12,199 nucleotides of DNA from Verrucomicrobiota bacterium (GCA_003219995.1 QHRC01000195.1:1-12199); one strand, 5' to 3'; shown: positions 1 through 10,349, counted from the stretch's first letter. Numbers and translations: made by a program. Notes: a model not told the origin generated them from the letters alone.

Positions 1-231
1 TCGGTCGATTGTCGATCTTGCGGAAAATCTTCTCGCTATTGAATTGCTCGCCGGTGCTGAAGCTTTGGAGCATCGACGCCCGCTCAAAGCAGGCCGCGGC
101 GTCGAACGGGCCTTTGCCGCTATCAGGAAGATTGCATCACCGCTGGCACAAGATCGTCCCCTTTCCGGCGACATTGCGCGGGTAGCGGAAGCAATTCGCC
201 GGCAAAAATTCGATAGCGACTACGAAAAATT

Positions 232-235
<4 letters not shown>
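1..235 (+). CDS. hutH: Histidine ammonia-lyase, C-terminal fragment (5' end outside window)
   Basis: This is the last 77 codons of a gene that begins before the window; the reading frame is open from base 2 to a TGA at 233-235. The translated tail contains [20 protein letters not shown], then an arginine-rich stretch and [11 protein letters not shown]. This matches the C-terminal helical region of histidine ammonia-lyase, which deaminates L-histidine to trans-urocanate in the cytoplasm. The MIO-forming Ala-Ser-Gly active site lies upstream and cannot be seen. The stop overlaps the hutU start as ATGA, so the two are translationally coupled, and hutU encodes the next enzyme of the pathway. A related aromatic ammonia-lyase could share this tail, but the hut context makes HutH by far the best reading. 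Confidence 0.9.
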
Positions 236-1899
<1,664 letters not shown>

Positions 1900-1920
1900 T
1901 AAAGCCTGGCGTAGCGCATT

Positions 1921-3606
1921 ATGCAAAAACTCATCGAATGCGTGCCAAATTTCTCTGAGGGCCGCGACTTGGATGTCATTCGGCAAATCACCACAGCAAT
2001 TGAATCGGTGGAAGGAATCTCACTGCTCAACGTGGATCCCGGTGCAAGCACCAATCGCACTGTGGTCACGTTCGCAGGCGGTCCCGAAGCGGCGGTGGAG
2101 GCTGCGTTCCGCGGAATTCAGAAAGCAGCGGAACTCATCGACATGCGTAAACACAAGGGCGCGCATCCGCGCATGGGCGCAACCGATGTTTGTCCGTTCA
2201 TCCCAGTGAGTAACGTGAGTTGGGAAGAAGCGATCGCCTGTGCAAAGCAATTAGGAAAGCGGGTTGGCGATGAATTGAATATTCCAGTCTACCTCTACGA
2301 AAAGGCGGCAACAGATCAGTCCCGTTCAAACCTCTCGATCATACGTTCCGGAGAATACGAAGGCTTCTTCGAGAAAATAAAGGAACCTGCATGGAAGCCG
2401 GATTTCGGACCGACCACATTCAGTGAAAAGTCGGGCGCAACCGCGATTGGCGCACGTGAATTTTTAGTCGCCTACAATGTGAATCTGAATACCAAAGCAG
2501 TGCGAAGGGCCACTTCAGTCGCTTTTGATGTGAGAGAAAATGGCAGGATCAAAACGGAGGACGGCACGCCTTCGGGTGAACCTGTGCTCGATGAAAATGG
2601 AGAGCCTGTTCGTATTCCAGGAATGTTAAAGCATGTGAAAGCCATCGGCTGGTATGTCGAAGAATACGGTATCGCGCAGGTTTCCATGAACCTGACGAAC
2701 ATTGAAGAAACGCCCTTACATGCTGCGTTTGATGCCTGTAACGAAGCGGCGACTAAACGAGGCTTGCGGGTCACCGGATCAGAAGTCGTGGGCATGCTTC
2801 CAAAAAAATGTCTGGTCGATGCGGGAAAATATTTTCTCCGTAAACAGCAATGGTCGGAAGGCGCTTCGGAAGAAGAGCTTATTGATATCGGGATCCGCTC
2901 GATGGGATTAAGTGAGTTGAAACCATTCGATCCCAAAGAGAAGATCATAGAATTCAAGATGGAATCTGCCTCAAAAAAATCACTCGTGAAAATGGACTTG
3001 CGTCAGTTCTGCAATGAAACACTGAGCGATTCACCTGCGCCGGGCGGTGGTTCTGTCGCCGCGTTAATCGGCGCATTGGGCATTTCGCTTGGCGGAATGG
3101 TGGCCAATCTTTCAGCTGGGAAACGTGGCTGGGATGACAAACTTAAATATTTCAGTGACTGGGCGGTTAAGGCGCAGCAATTGAAGGATGAATTGCTCTT
3201 GCTGGTCGATGAAGACACCGCTGCCTTCAACAAAGTGATGGATGCATTCGCCTTGCCCAAGGAATCCGCAGAAGAAAAAGCGGCGCGCTCCGCCGCCATC
3301 CAAGCAGCCAGCAAATATGCGGCGGAGATTCCATTGCGAGTAATGGAAACGGCCTTCAAATCGTACCCACTTCTCGCTGAGATGGCTGAACAAGGTAACC
3401 CCGCTTCGATTTCGGATGTTGGCGTGGGGCTTCTCGCGATACACACCTGTATTAGCGGAGCCGCGCTCAACGTCCGAATTAACTTGGCAGGCCTGAAAGA
3501 TAAAGAAGGGAAATCAATTCTTCAGGAAAAAGCCCGGAAAATTAGCGCCGAATCCGAATCTGAATTTAAGAAAATTGATCGGATTGTTGAGAGCAAGATC
3601 GGCTAA
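1921..3606 (+). CDS. ftcD: Bifunctional glutamate formimidoyltransferase / formimidoyl-THF cyclodeaminase
   Basis: The 561-residue protein fuses two folate enzymes, as in animal FTCD and in some bacteria such as Bacteroidetes. Residues 1 to about 325 are the formimidoyltransferase: [11 protein letters not shown] at the N-terminus and [20 protein letters not shown] with His82, the residue that is catalytic in mammalian FTCD. A linker at about 326-350 leads to the cyclodeaminase, from about residue 352 to the end, which shows [17 protein letters not shown] and [10 protein letters not shown] (429-436) with the conserved acidic residues. It moves the formimino group of N-formimino-L-glutamate to tetrahydrofolate, releasing glutamate, then deaminates the product to 5,10-methenyl-THF. 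It sits 21 bp after hutU and 2 bp before hutI. Seven sampled lines (2281-2700) average about 49-50% G+C against 57-58% in neighbouring hut genes, which suggests separate acquisition. No clear Shine-Dalgarno site precedes the ATG. Confidence 0.95.
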   Translation: MQKLIECVPNFSEGRDLDVIRQITTAIESVEGISLLNVDPGASTNRTVVTFAGGPEAAVEAAFRGIQKAAELIDMRKHKGAHPRMGATDVCPFIPVSNVSWEEAIACAKQLGKRVGDELNIPVYLYEKAATDQSRSNLSIIRSGEYEGFFEKIKEPAWKPDFGPTTFSEKSGATAIGAREFLVAYNVNLNTKAVRRATSVAFDVRENGRIKTEDGTPSGEPVLDENGEPVRIPGMLKHVKAIGWYVEEYGIAQVSMNLTNIEETPLHAAFDACNEAATKRGLRVTGSEVVGMLPKKCLVDAGKYFLRKQQWSEGASEEELIDIGIRSMGLSELKPFDPKEKIIEFKMESASKKSLVKMDLRQFCNETLSDSPAPGGGSVAALIGALGISLGGMVANLSAGKRGWDDKLKYFSDWAVKAQQLKDELLLLVDEDTAAFNKVMDAFALPKESAEEKAARSAAIQAASKYAAEIPLRVMETAFKSYPLLAEMAEQGNPASISDVGVGLLAIHTCISGAALNVRINLAGLKDKEGKSILQEKARKISAESESEFKKIDRIVESKIG

Positions 3607-3608
3607 TC

Positions 3609-4844
3609 TTGAAGTCTGTAGCTCTTCTTCACGCTTCGCAGCTTGTCACGCTGTTAGGTCCGAAACGTCCGCGTATCGGCCACGAAATGTCCGACCTCGC
3701 GATCATTCGCGACGGCGGGATGTTGATTCGCGACGGCAAGATCGACATCGTTGGCGCGAGTAAGGAGATCGAGAAAAACACGCGCGACGCGGAGGTTATC
3801 GACGCGGGAGGGAAAGTTGTATTGCCGGGGTTTGTCGATGCACATACGCACCTTGTCTTTTCCGGGAACCGTCTTGACGACTTTGAACGTCGTGCGCGCG
3901 GCGAAACCTACGAACAACTCGCGGCGGCAGGTGGCGGGATTTGGTCAACCGTTGAGAAAACACGCGCCTCGAACGATGTCGACCTTCTCGCGCAGGCGAA
4001 GAAACACGCGAATTGGTTTTTGAGGTGCGGGACTACGACCGTGGAAGCAAAGTCGGGTTATGGGCTGACGGTCGAGGATGAATTAAAGATTCTGCGCGTG
4101 ATGCGGCGACTCAATCAAGAGACGCGTCTCGAAGTTGTCCCGACATTTCTCGGTGCGCATGCGGTCCCGCGCGAACTTCGAGAATCGGACTACGTCGATC
4201 TTGTCATCAACGAAATGTTGCCGCGAATCGCGTCGGAAAGGCTAGCCGAGTTTTGCGACATCTTTTGTGAGTACGGTTACTTCGACATCGAACAGTCGCG
4301 AAGGATCTTGACGGCGGCGAAGAAGCTTGGATTCAAGCTGCGCGCGCATGTCGACCAACTTACGAATTCCGGCGGCGCGAAGCTAACGGCGGAATTGGGA
4401 GCAACCACGGCGGATCATTTGGAGAAAACGGATGAAGAGGGGCTAGCAGCATTAAAATCGGCAGGCGTGCAGCCGGTTCTTCTCCCCGGTTCGGTTTACG
4501 CGCTGGGATCGACATGTTATCCGCTCGCGCGGGAGATGATCGACGCTGGACTCGCGGTGGTAATTGCGACGGATTTTAATCCTGGATCGTCGCCGACGAC
4601 ATCCATGCCGATGATATTGTCGCTTGCTTGTACGCAAATGAAAATGTCGCCTGCGGAAGCGATCACGGCATCGACAATTAACGCCGCTTACAGTCTCAGT
4701 CGCGGCGACAAGATTGGCTCGCTCGAACCGGGAAAACTTGCAAACTTTTCGATCTTCGATTGCGAAGATTATCGTGAGCTGGCGTATTGGTTTGGGTTTC
4801 CGCAGACGCATTCGGTTTACGTGCAGGGTGAGCGTGTGTTTTGA
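3609..4844 (+). CDS. hutI: Imidazolonepropionase
   Basis: The 411-residue amidohydrolase hydrolyses 4-imidazolone-5-propionate to N-formimino-L-glutamate, which FtcD then uses. Metal ligands are visible: the DAHTH motif with His79 and His81, HVDQ with His247, DH at 269-270, and [11 protein letters not shown] with Asp322. The length is normal for the family. The start is a TTG at 3609, only 2 bp after the ftcD stop. I choose it because the protein from this codon ([20 protein letters not shown]) matches the family's N-terminus, whereas the next in-frame ATG (3687) would delete the first beta strands. There is no good Shine-Dalgarno site, so translation probably depends on coupling with ftcD. 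G+C returns to about 57-58%, like hutU. Confidence 0.95.
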   Translation: MKSVALLHASQLVTLLGPKRPRIGHEMSDLAIIRDGGMLIRDGKIDIVGASKEIEKNTRDAEVIDAGGKVVLPGFVDAHTHLVFSGNRLDDFERRARGETYEQLAAAGGGIWSTVEKTRASNDVDLLAQAKKHANWFLRCGTTTVEAKSGYGLTVEDELKILRVMRRLNQETRLEVVPTFLGAHAVPRELRESDYVDLVINEMLPRIASERLAEFCDIFCEYGYFDIEQSRRILTAAKKLGFKLRAHVDQLTNSGGAKLTAELGATTADHLEKTDEEGLAALKSAGVQPVLLPGSVYALGSTCYPLAREMIDAGLAVVIATDFNPGSSPTTSMPMILSLACTQMKMSPAEAITASTINAAYSLSRGDKIGSLEPGKLANFSIFDCEDYRELAYWFGFPQTHSVYVQGERVF

Positions 4845-4854
4845 TCGAATATTT

Positions 4855-4906
4855 CTGTAGGGGACGACGTTGTCGTCCCATGGGAAGCCGACGGCTCCCC
4901 CTACAG
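4855..4906. repeat. CTGTAGGGG...CCCCTACAG inverted-repeat element
   Basis: A 52-bp segment starting 10 bp after the hutI stop has perfect 9-bp inverted ends: CTGTAGGGG at 4855-4863 and CCCCTACAG at 4898-4906. It contains two nested hairpins: GGGACGAC/GTCGTCCC at 4861-4879 and an imperfect GGGAAGCC/GGCTCCC at about 4881-4900. Two other gaps in this window have the same type of ends, so it looks like a dispersed REP/MITE-like palindromic unit. It could also serve as the transcription terminator of the hut operon. No transposase is nearby. Confidence 0.6.
4861..4879. terminator. Possible hut-operon terminator hairpin
   Basis: A perfect 8-bp stem (GGGACGAC and GTCGTCCC) closes a 3-base GTT loop, 17 bp past the hutI stop. 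No T-run follows it, so classical intrinsic termination is uncertain. It also forms the core of the repeat element around it. Confidence 0.35.
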
Positions 4907-4981
4907 ACTTTCGTCGGCTCGACAGAGTCTCGCCCCACCGAATTTGCGGATGGTATTGCGCACCTTTAAGCTCGCTGGCTC
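4907..4981 (+). promoter_or_regulatory. Leader region upstream of tig
   Basis: These 75 bp separate the repeat element from the trigger factor gene. The tig-clpP-clpX operon must be transcribed from here or read through from hut. I see a weak TTGCGG (4944-4949) and TTTAAG (4965-4970) with a 15-bp spacer, which is not convincing as a sigma-70 promoter. There is no Shine-Dalgarno site before the ATG. The part at about 4915-4940 (GGCTCGACAGAGTCTCGCCC) may be another dispersed repeat. Confidence 0.25.
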
Positions 4982-6310
4982 ATGAAGGTTGAAATTGAAA
5001 AACAGCCTGACTCCCTGCGGATCGAATTGCCGCCGGAAGAGGTTTCCAAGGAGTGGGACACGATCGCGAACAGCTTCGCGCGGTTTGCCAAAATTCCGGG
5101 TTATCGGCCGGGAAAAGCGCCGCGTTCAGTGATCGACAAAAGATTTCGCAAGGAGATCCAGGAAGAGGTGACGAAGAAACTTGTCTCGAAGAGTTATCAC
5201 GACGCCATCGCTCAGGAGCAGTTGCGGGTCGCTTCTTTGACTAACCTCGAGGACGTGCAATTCGGCGAGGATAAGTCGATGCGGTTTCGTGCGACCGTCG
5301 TAACGGCGCCGGAGTTTGAGTTGCCGGAATATAAAAATATTCCGGTGCAAATGCCCTCAGCAAAAGTGGCAAACGAAGATGTCGATCTTGCGCTGGAGCG
5401 TTTGCGCGAGCAATCGGCCGACTTTGTCGATGTTCCCGAGCGTGGATTGGAGATGGACGATTTTGCGGTGATCGATTTTGACGGTGCGATCGACGGGAAA
5501 CCGATTCGAGACATTACGCCGAACGCGAGCAAGAACTTGCACGGCGGCAAGAAATTCTGGCTGCATCTTGGGCCGGAGAATTTTCTGCCGCGATTTTGCG
5601 AGCAGATCGTCGGCATCAAGCAAGGCGAAACGCGCAGCGTGCAGGTGGAGTTTCCTTCGGATTTTCCAGTGACCGAGCTGGCCGGAAAGAAGGCGGACTA
5701 CGCGGTGTCCTTGAACGAGATCAAAGCGAAAGTGCTTCCGCCGGTCGATGATGCATTCGCTGCCAAACTTGTCCCCGGGAAAACGCTTGCCGATCTTCGC
5801 CAGATGGTCGAGCACGATCTCGAACACGAAAGAGAACACGAGATGGAGCGTGCGAAGGAAGCGCAGATCGTCAAGTTCTTGCACGAGCATACGACTTTCG
5901 ATTTGCCGCCGGCGCTTTTGAAAAATGAAACGCGACGGGCGTTAAACGAACTCGTGCATCGCAACCGTGAGCGCGGAGTGCCCGACGACATCCTCAAGGG
6001 CAAAGAGAAAGAGCTCGTGGAAGGTGCGGGTTCTCTCGCGGCGCAGCGGTTGAAGACTAATTTCATTCTGAGCCGAATCGCCGAACGCGAGAAGATTGAG
6101 GTCTCGCGCGAAGATGTCGATCTTCGCGTGCGTCAGGAGGCGGCGCGGTATGACGTTTCCGTCGACAAAATGCGCAAGGAACTCGAGGGCCACGATGGGC
6201 TAAACAGCCTGGCGGAACAGATTCTGCTCGGTAAGACTCTTGATTTCCTGAAAGCGAATGTTAGCATCGAACCGATTTCAGAGACAGTCGTTTCAGAAGA
6301 AAAGTCATGA
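4982..6310 (+). CDS. tig: Trigger factor, ribosome-associated chaperone and prolyl isomerase
   Basis: The 442-residue protein is a full-length trigger factor, which docks at the ribosomal exit tunnel and shields nascent chains. The ribosome-binding loop reads GYRPGKAP at residues 40-47, the family signature with Tyr in place of the common Phe. An FKBP-type isomerase domain starts near DFAVIDFDG (160-168) and runs to about 245. The rest is the charged, helical C-terminal chaperone domain, rich in Glu, Lys and Arg. The start at 4982 places the N-terminal [20 protein letters not shown] strand as expected. The gene overlaps clpP by four bases (ATGA), so it heads the common tig-clpP-clpX operon, which joins nascent-chain folding with protein quality control. 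Confidence 0.95.
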   Translation: MKVEIEKQPDSLRIELPPEEVSKEWDTIANSFARFAKIPGYRPGKAPRSVIDKRFRKEIQEEVTKKLVSKSYHDAIAQEQLRVASLTNLEDVQFGEDKSMRFRATVVTAPEFELPEYKNIPVQMPSAKVANEDVDLALERLREQSADFVDVPERGLEMDDFAVIDFDGAIDGKPIRDITPNASKNLHGGKKFWLHLGPENFLPRFCEQIVGIKQGETRSVQVEFPSDFPVTELAGKKADYAVSLNEIKAKVLPPVDDAFAAKLVPGKTLADLRQMVEHDLEHEREHEMERAKEAQIVKFLHEHTTFDLPPALLKNETRRALNELVHRNRERGVPDDILKGKEKELVEGAGSLAAQRLKTNFILSRIAEREKIEVSREDVDLRVRQEAARYDVSVDKMRKELEGHDGLNSLAEQILLGKTLDFLKANVSIEPISETVVSEEKS

Positions 6311-7011
6311 GTGGGCCTAGCGAAAATTTATCGCAGTCGGTGCTTATTCCTATGGTGGTGGAGCAGACCGGCCGCGGCGAACGCAGTTACGATATTTATT
6401 CGCGTCTGCTCAAGGACCGCATCGTTTTTATCGGCACGCCGCTGGACGACCACATTGCGAATCTCGTCATCGCGCAGTTGCTCTTCCTGCAAATGGAGGA
6501 TTCTAAAAAGGACATCAATATCTACATCAACTCACCGGGCGGCTCGGTTACGGCCGGGCTGGCGGTTTACGATACGATGCAGTTTCTCACTTGCGACGTG
6601 ACGACCTACTGTCTCGGGATGGCCGCGAGCATGGCTGCGGTCTTGCTTTGCGCGGGTACAAAAGGCAAACGTTTCGCGCTGCCGAATTCCGACATCATGA
6701 TCCACCAGGTTTCCGGTGGCGCCCAGGGTGCGGCCAGCGACGTGGAGCGACAGGTCGATTACATGTTTAAATTGAAGAAGCGCCTTATCAAAATCATCGC
6801 CCAACACACGGGCAAACCCGAGGAGCAGGTGCGGCTGGATTCCGACCGCGATTATTACATGTCGGCGCAGGAGGCGAAGTCCTATGGCCTGGTTGATGAA
6901 GTGATCAAATCTCGCAAGGAAGTGAAGCTGCTTGATGGAGCATCGTCTCCCGCGGGGGACCGTTCAGCAGCGGTCGCGGAGGCCGCTTTACCACGCAAGG
7001 TTCCGGAATAA
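6307..7011 (+). CDS. clpP: ATP-dependent Clp protease proteolytic subunit
   Basis: The 234-residue protein is the serine peptidase that forms the tetradecameric Clp chamber, fed by ClpX. The catalytic triad is complete and correctly spaced: Ser108 in GMAASMAA, His133 in [11 protein letters not shown] and Asp182 in DRDYYM. The [16 protein letters not shown] segment forms the substrate-binding strand region. The start ATG overlaps the tig stop, so the subunit is translationally coupled. The last 30 or so residues, after LVDEVI, form a Ser/Ala-rich tail longer than in E. coli ClpP, with no recognised motif. The N-terminal [23 protein letters not shown] is the normal propeptide and axial-loop region. 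clpX follows after 24 bp. Confidence 0.97.
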   Translation: MSGPSENLSQSVLIPMVVEQTGRGERSYDIYSRLLKDRIVFIGTPLDDHIANLVIAQLLFLQMEDSKKDINIYINSPGGSVTAGLAVYDTMQFLTCDVTTYCLGMAASMAAVLLCAGTKGKRFALPNSDIMIHQVSGGAQGAASDVERQVDYMFKLKKRLIKIIAQHTGKPEEQVRLDSDRDYYMSAQEAKSYGLVDEVIKSRKEVKLLDGASSPAGDRSAAVAEAALPRKVPE

Positions 7012-7023
7012 GAACTGCTCCTT

Positions 7024-7027
7024 AAGG
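7024..7027 (+). promoter_or_regulatory. Shine-Dalgarno site of clpX
   Basis: AAGG lies 8 bases before the ATG at 7036. It is one of only two clear Shine-Dalgarno sites in the window, and it fits clpX being separated from clpP rather than overlapping it. Confidence 0.55.
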
Positions 7028-7035
7028 CAAAAAAT

Positions 7036-8322
7036 ATGGCCCGCGCCTCGAACCTGACCATGTGCTCGTTTTGTGGTAAAAGCCACGCCGAGGTGCGCAA
7101 GTTGATCGCCGGTCCAGGCGTTTACATTTGCGACAGCTGCATCAACGTCTGCAAGAGCATCCTCGACAAGGAGCTCAACGAAGACGCGCGACGCCAGTCT
7201 TCCAACATTCGTGTGCCAAAGCCGGTGGAAATCCGCCGCTCGCTCGATCAATATGTAATCGGGCAGGATATCGCTAAGAAAACGCTTTCGGTGGCGGTGC
7301 ACAATCATTTCAAGCGCGTCCTGCAGAGTTCGCCTTCAACGCCGGTTGATTCGTCTTCCGCCTTTCAGCCGGATCCCTTCGCCGAGGTTGAGATTGAGAA
7401 GAGTAATATTCTCCTCATCGGGCCCACGGGCTCGGGCAAGACACTGTTGGCTAAAACGCTGGCGAAGATTCTCGATGTACCGTTTTGCATCGCCGATGCG
7501 ACGACGCTGACTGAGGCTGGCTATGTCGGAGAAGATGTCGAGAACATCATTCTGCGCTTGCTGCAAAATGCGGATTACGATGTGAAGCGGGCCGAGATCG
7601 GCATTGTTTACATCGACGAGATCGATAAGATCGGTCGTAAGACTGACAACGTTTCCATCACCCGCGACGTTTCCGGCGAGGGAGTTCAGCAGGCGCTTTT
7701 GAAAATCCTCGAAGGCAGCACGTGCAATGTTCCGCCGCAAGGCGGCCGTAAACATCCGCACCAGGAATACATCCAGGTTAATACAGAGAAAATTTTGTTT
7801 ATTTGCGGCGGCGCCTTTATCGGTCTCGATAAAATTGTCCAAAAACGAATCGGCCAAAAAGTAATGGGCTTCGGGAGTCCGACACTCGAAGTGGAGGAAG
7901 CATTGCGAAAGGAATCTGTTCGACACGTTGAACCGGAAGATTTGCTCGCTTTCGGAATGATTCCGGAATTCATCGGCCGGTTGCCGGTGGTAAGCTCGTT
8001 GGACGCGCTGACAGAAGATGAAATGACTGCAATTTTGACCGAGACAAAGAACGCGATGGTCAAGCAATACACAAAACTCTTCTCCATGGAAGGCGTGCGT
8101 TTGACTGTGACCAAAGATGCGTTGCGCGCGCTGGCTGGTCAGGCGGTTACGAAAGGGACTGGCGCCCGTGCGTTGCGCTCGCTGCTCGAACGCATCATGC
8201 TCGACATCATGTACGATGTTCCGAGCCGCGAGGATATCGCCGAGGTCACGATTAATCGCGCCGTGGTCGAAGGCAAAAAGCTTCCGCTGGTTCGCAAGAA
8301 GCAGGATAAAGACGCGGCCTGA
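7036..8322 (+). CDS. clpX: ATP-dependent Clp protease ATP-binding subunit ClpX
   Basis: The 428-residue AAA+ unfoldase recognises tagged substrates and threads them into ClpP. The N-terminal zinc-binding domain has four cysteines (Cys10, Cys13, Cys32, Cys35). Walker A is GPTGSGKT (129-136), Walker B is IVYIDEID (190-197), the pore loop is GYVG (162-165) and the RKH loop is at 238-240. Sensor 2 is GTGARALRS. The ClpP-docking loop, IGF in E. coli, reads MGF here (277-279). Length and domain order are standard. The start is supported by AAGG 8 bases upstream. The gene follows clpP in the same direction. Downstream is cinA instead of the lon gene often found after clpX in proteobacteria. Confidence 0.97.
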   Translation: MARASNLTMCSFCGKSHAEVRKLIAGPGVYICDSCINVCKSILDKELNEDARRQSSNIRVPKPVEIRRSLDQYVIGQDIAKKTLSVAVHNHFKRVLQSSPSTPVDSSSAFQPDPFAEVEIEKSNILLIGPTGSGKTLLAKTLAKILDVPFCIADATTLTEAGYVGEDVENIILRLLQNADYDVKRAEIGIVYIDEIDKIGRKTDNVSITRDVSGEGVQQALLKILEGSTCNVPPQGGRKHPHQEYIQVNTEKILFICGGAFIGLDKIVQKRIGQKVMGFGSPTLEVEEALRKESVRHVEPEDLLAFGMIPEFIGRLPVVSSLDALTEDEMTAILTETKNAMVKQYTKLFSMEGVRLTVTKDALRALAGQAVTKGTGARALRSLLERIMLDIMYDVPSREDIAEVTINRAVVEGKKLPLVRKKQDKDAA

Positions 8323-8324
8323 TC

Positions 8325-8408
8325 CTGTAGACGCTTCGCTGAGCGAGGCGCAATGAGCGGTCGTATAAATACGCTTGCAGCGCGCTGCCCAGAGGGCGAC
8401 GGCTACAG
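8325..8408. repeat. CTGTAG...CTACAG palindromic intergenic element
   Basis: An 84-bp segment beginning 2 bp after the clpX stop is bounded by CTGTAG (8325-8330) and CTACAG (8403-8408). Inside are three structured parts: CGCTTCGCT/AGCGAGGCG (8332-8350, one G-T wobble), the perfect palindrome GCAGCGCGCTGC (8377-8388), and GCCC-AGA-GGGC (8387-8397). Read on the minus strand it starts CTGTAGCCGTCGCCC, partly like the minus-strand reading of the element at 4855-4906 (GCCGTCGGC followed by a CCC/GGG hairpin). It could end clpX transcription or be a mobile palindromic repeat. Frames across it on the minus strand are not genes. Confidence 0.6.
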
Positions 8409-8435
8409 TTGGACGTTGGGCGTTGAACGTTGGAC
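8408..8435 (+). repeat. Four heptamer tandem repeats (GTTGRRC)
   Basis: Four adjacent 7-bp units read GTTGGAC, GTTGGGC, GTTGAAC and GTTGGAC. They start at the last base of the CTACAG end and stop 12 bp before the cinA ATG. The units differ only at positions 5 and 6. This is 28 bp of phased direct repeat. From memory, such heptamers recur between genes of some Verrucomicrobiota and Planctomycetes, where they are often mistranslated as 'VQRPTSN'-like peptides. Confidence 0.65.
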
Positions 8436-8447
8436 CTTCTTTGGCTC

Positions 8448-9683
8448 ATGAGAGTCGCCCTCCTCAATACCGGGACCGAGCTTTTGCTGGGTGACGTTCA
8501 GAATACGCATCTGGCCTTCATCGCAGGCGAAATTCTTCCGCTGGGATTGCGCATCGACGAGCAGCGCACGGTTCCCGATGGCGCCGCGATTCGAGAAGCG
8601 CTCGCGGAATTATTTTCACGCACCGAAATTGTTTTTGTCACCGGTGGGCTCGGACCAACGACTGACGACATCACGCGCGAGGTCGCGGCTGAACTGCTTG
8701 GATTGAAATTAGAGCAAAATGCCGAATTGCTAACCTGGCTTCAGCACAGACATAAGACCCGTGGGTTCAAGTGGACTGCGCGCATCGCGCGTCAGGCTAA
8801 TGTTCCGACTGGCGCGCAAATTCTCCCAAACGAAAACGGAAGTGCCTCTGGGCTTTATTTTCGTGCGAACATCAATGCGCAAAGCAGTTCGCCGCATCTT
8901 TTCCTGCTGCCGGGCCCGCCGCGCGAACTTCAGCCGATGTTTCGCAAATCGGTTATGTCGATCTTGCGGCCCATGGTAAAAGATCCCACGGCGCTGGATC
9001 GGCGAATTTACAAAATCGCCTGCCTGGGCGAGTCGATTATCGAAGAAGCAATCGGCGAAAAAGTTCTCGCCATTGAGGGAATTGAGCTTGGTTACTGCGC
9101 GCGGCTTGGGGAGGTCGACGTCCGGATCATCGGCGAGGCCGATGGGATAAGGCGCGCCGACGCAATTATTCGGGACGACCTCGGATTGTCGATCTTTTCC
9201 ACCACTGATGAAACTCTCGAGGAAGTGCTGGTCAGGCTGCTGGCAGAGCGTAAGAAGACGATTGCGGTGGCTGAATCGTGCACCGGCGGATTGCTCGCGC
9301 ATCGACTGACGAACGTTCCCGGAGCGTCCGAAGTTTTCGTCGCCGGCTACGTCGCGTACGCAAACGCGGTCAAGATCGACATGTTGAAGGTCGATCGAAA
9401 ACTGATCGAGACGCATGGTGCAGTTAGCGAGCCGGTTGCACGCGTAATGGCCGAGGGCGCGCGGCAATGTGCTAGATCGACATATGCACTCGCGACGACC
9501 GGCGTGGCTGGGCCAGGCGGCGGCTCGCCGGACAAGCCGGTGGGAACGGCTTATGTCGCGCTTGCTTCGCCGGATGAAGATCCCATCGCGAGGAAATTAC
9601 TTTTCCCGACTGACCGCGAAACCTTTAAGCAACTGACTGCGCAGGCCGCGTTTGAGTTGCTGCGGAGAAAGTTGATCCAGTGA
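8448..9683 (+). CDS. cinA: CinA-family protein: MoCF-like domain plus NMN deamidase domain
   Basis: The 411-residue protein has the classic CinA layout. Residues 1 to about 170 are a molybdopterin-binding-like (COG1058) domain with GTELLLGD (9-16) and TGGLGPTTDD (65-74), linked to ADP-ribose pyrophosphatase activity in characterised members. A middle linker domain follows. The C-terminal PncC domain starts near residue 260, with AESCTGG (275-281), then TGVAGPGGG and KPVGTAYVAL. PncC deamidates nicotinamide mononucleotide to nicotinate mononucleotide in NAD recycling. I start it at the ATG at 8448 because MRVALLNTGTELLLGD matches the family's N-terminus. An in-frame TTG at 8430 would begin inside the heptamer repeat and add unlikely residues. 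There is no Shine-Dalgarno site. Despite the name, a role in competence is not implied. Confidence 0.93.
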   Translation: MRVALLNTGTELLLGDVQNTHLAFIAGEILPLGLRIDEQRTVPDGAAIREALAELFSRTEIVFVTGGLGPTTDDITREVAAELLGLKLEQNAELLTWLQHRHKTRGFKWTARIARQANVPTGAQILPNENGSASGLYFRANINAQSSSPHLFLLPGPPRELQPMFRKSVMSILRPMVKDPTALDRRIYKIACLGESIIEEAIGEKVLAIEGIELGYCARLGEVDVRIIGEADGIRRADAIIRDDLGLSIFSTTDETLEEVLVRLLAERKKTIAVAESCTGGLLAHRLTNVPGASEVFVAGYVAYANAVKIDMLKVDRKLIETHGAVSEPVARVMAEGARQCARSTYALATTGVAGPGGGSPDKPVGTAYVALASPDEDPIARKLLFPTDRETFKQLTAQAAFELLRRKLIQ

Positions 9684-9692
9684 CTCGAGGTT

Positions 9693-9750
9693 TGGAGGGC
9701 GCCGCGCTGTCGAGGCCAGTTTAATGGAACACGACGGCGCGTGTCCTCCA
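9693..9750. terminator. Long hairpin between convergent genes, likely bidirectional terminator
   Basis: The gap between the cinA stop and the transpeptidase stop holds a long imperfect inverted repeat. The left arm (9693-9712) begins TGGAGGGCGCC and the right arm (9732-9750) ends GTGTCCTCCA. About 19-20 bases per arm pair with a few mismatches and one bulge, around a loop of roughly 19 bases containing TTTAAT. Its place between two convergent genes fits a shared terminator. The ends differ from the CTGTAG elements, so it may belong to another repeat family. Confidence 0.5.
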
Positions 9751-9752
9751 TC

Positions 9753-10349
9753 TTAGTAGTCTCCCACATCGACCAGCGTCCCGACCTTAACGTGGTCATA
9801 AAATAATTTCGCGCCTTCCGCAGACTCGCGGATACAGCCGTGCGAGGCCGGATATCCCGGCAGGATGCCTATGTGCATGCCGACGCCGTCGACCGTGAGT
9901 CGCAGGAACCATTTCATTTCCGCGCCGACGAAATGCGTTCCGCTGGGCGCGGAATCGATGCGTGCGCTGACGCCGGCGCGCACGATTCGCCCCAAACTGT
10001 CGCGAAAGTCGCCATAGAGAGTAGAATGGTGATTCGGATCTTTCTCCAGAACAGTGAAATGGCCGGTCGGAGAACTATGGCCGTGCTTGCCGGATGATAT
10101 CGGGCCGTCGATCACGATCTCCTCGCTTAACATCAAATAGGCGCGCTGTTTTGGAATTGAGACAACGATGTGGACTCCATCGGTCGTGGCTTGCTTGAGC
10201 AACCCCTGATTGACTTTCATCGGCTCCTGTTTGTGAATGAGCTCAGCGGGCTTGCGCATTTTTGGCGGCGGCACCTGCGCGCAGATAGATTCAGCGATAA
10301 GTGCGGCAATGGTTGCCGATCCGATGCTCATCGACAAAATCTGCTTCAT
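9753..10349 (-). CDS. Secreted L,D-transpeptidase (YkuD family)
   Basis: The 198-residue protein starts with a signal peptide (about residues 1-24: a single Lys, then a hydrophobic SIGSATIAALIA core, probable cut after ICA). A short proline-rich linker leads to a YkuD domain beginning near VHIVVSIPKQRAYL. The active-site block is HIGILPGYPASHGCIR, with His159, His170, Gly171 and nucleophile Cys172. Such enzymes make 3-3 peptidoglycan cross-links or attach proteins to the wall in the periplasm; which reaction applies cannot be told. The start is the ATG at 10349, sharing one base with the upstream gene's stop (TGATG), which indicates coupling. The in-frame TTG one codon earlier is less likely. 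It is the second gene of a two-gene operon with the lysozyme-like protein and converges with cinA. Confidence 0.88.
   Translation of the reverse strand: MKQILSMSIGSATIAALIAESICAQVPPPKMRKPAELIHKQEPMKVNQGLLKQATTDGVHIVVSIPKQRAYLMLSEEIVIDGPISSGKHGHSSPTGHFTVLEKDPNHHSTLYGDFRDSLGRIVRAGVSARIDSAPSGTHFVGAEMKWFLRLTVDGVGMHIGILPGYPASHGCIRESAEGAKLFYDHVKVGTLVDVGDY

Noticed and set aside
7336..8067. 243-codon open frame on the minus strand inside clpX
   Set aside because: It is antisense to an intact clpX with all motifs, and its translation shows no recognisable domain.
8430..8447. TTG start for cinA giving 417 residues
   Set aside because: The extra six codons begin inside the heptamer repeat, and the family N-terminus aligns from the ATG at 8448.
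8252..8467. Small minus-strand frame across the clpX-cinA gap
   Set aside because: Its VQRPTSN-type peptide is a translation of the heptamer repeat and palindromic element, so it is a repeat artefact.
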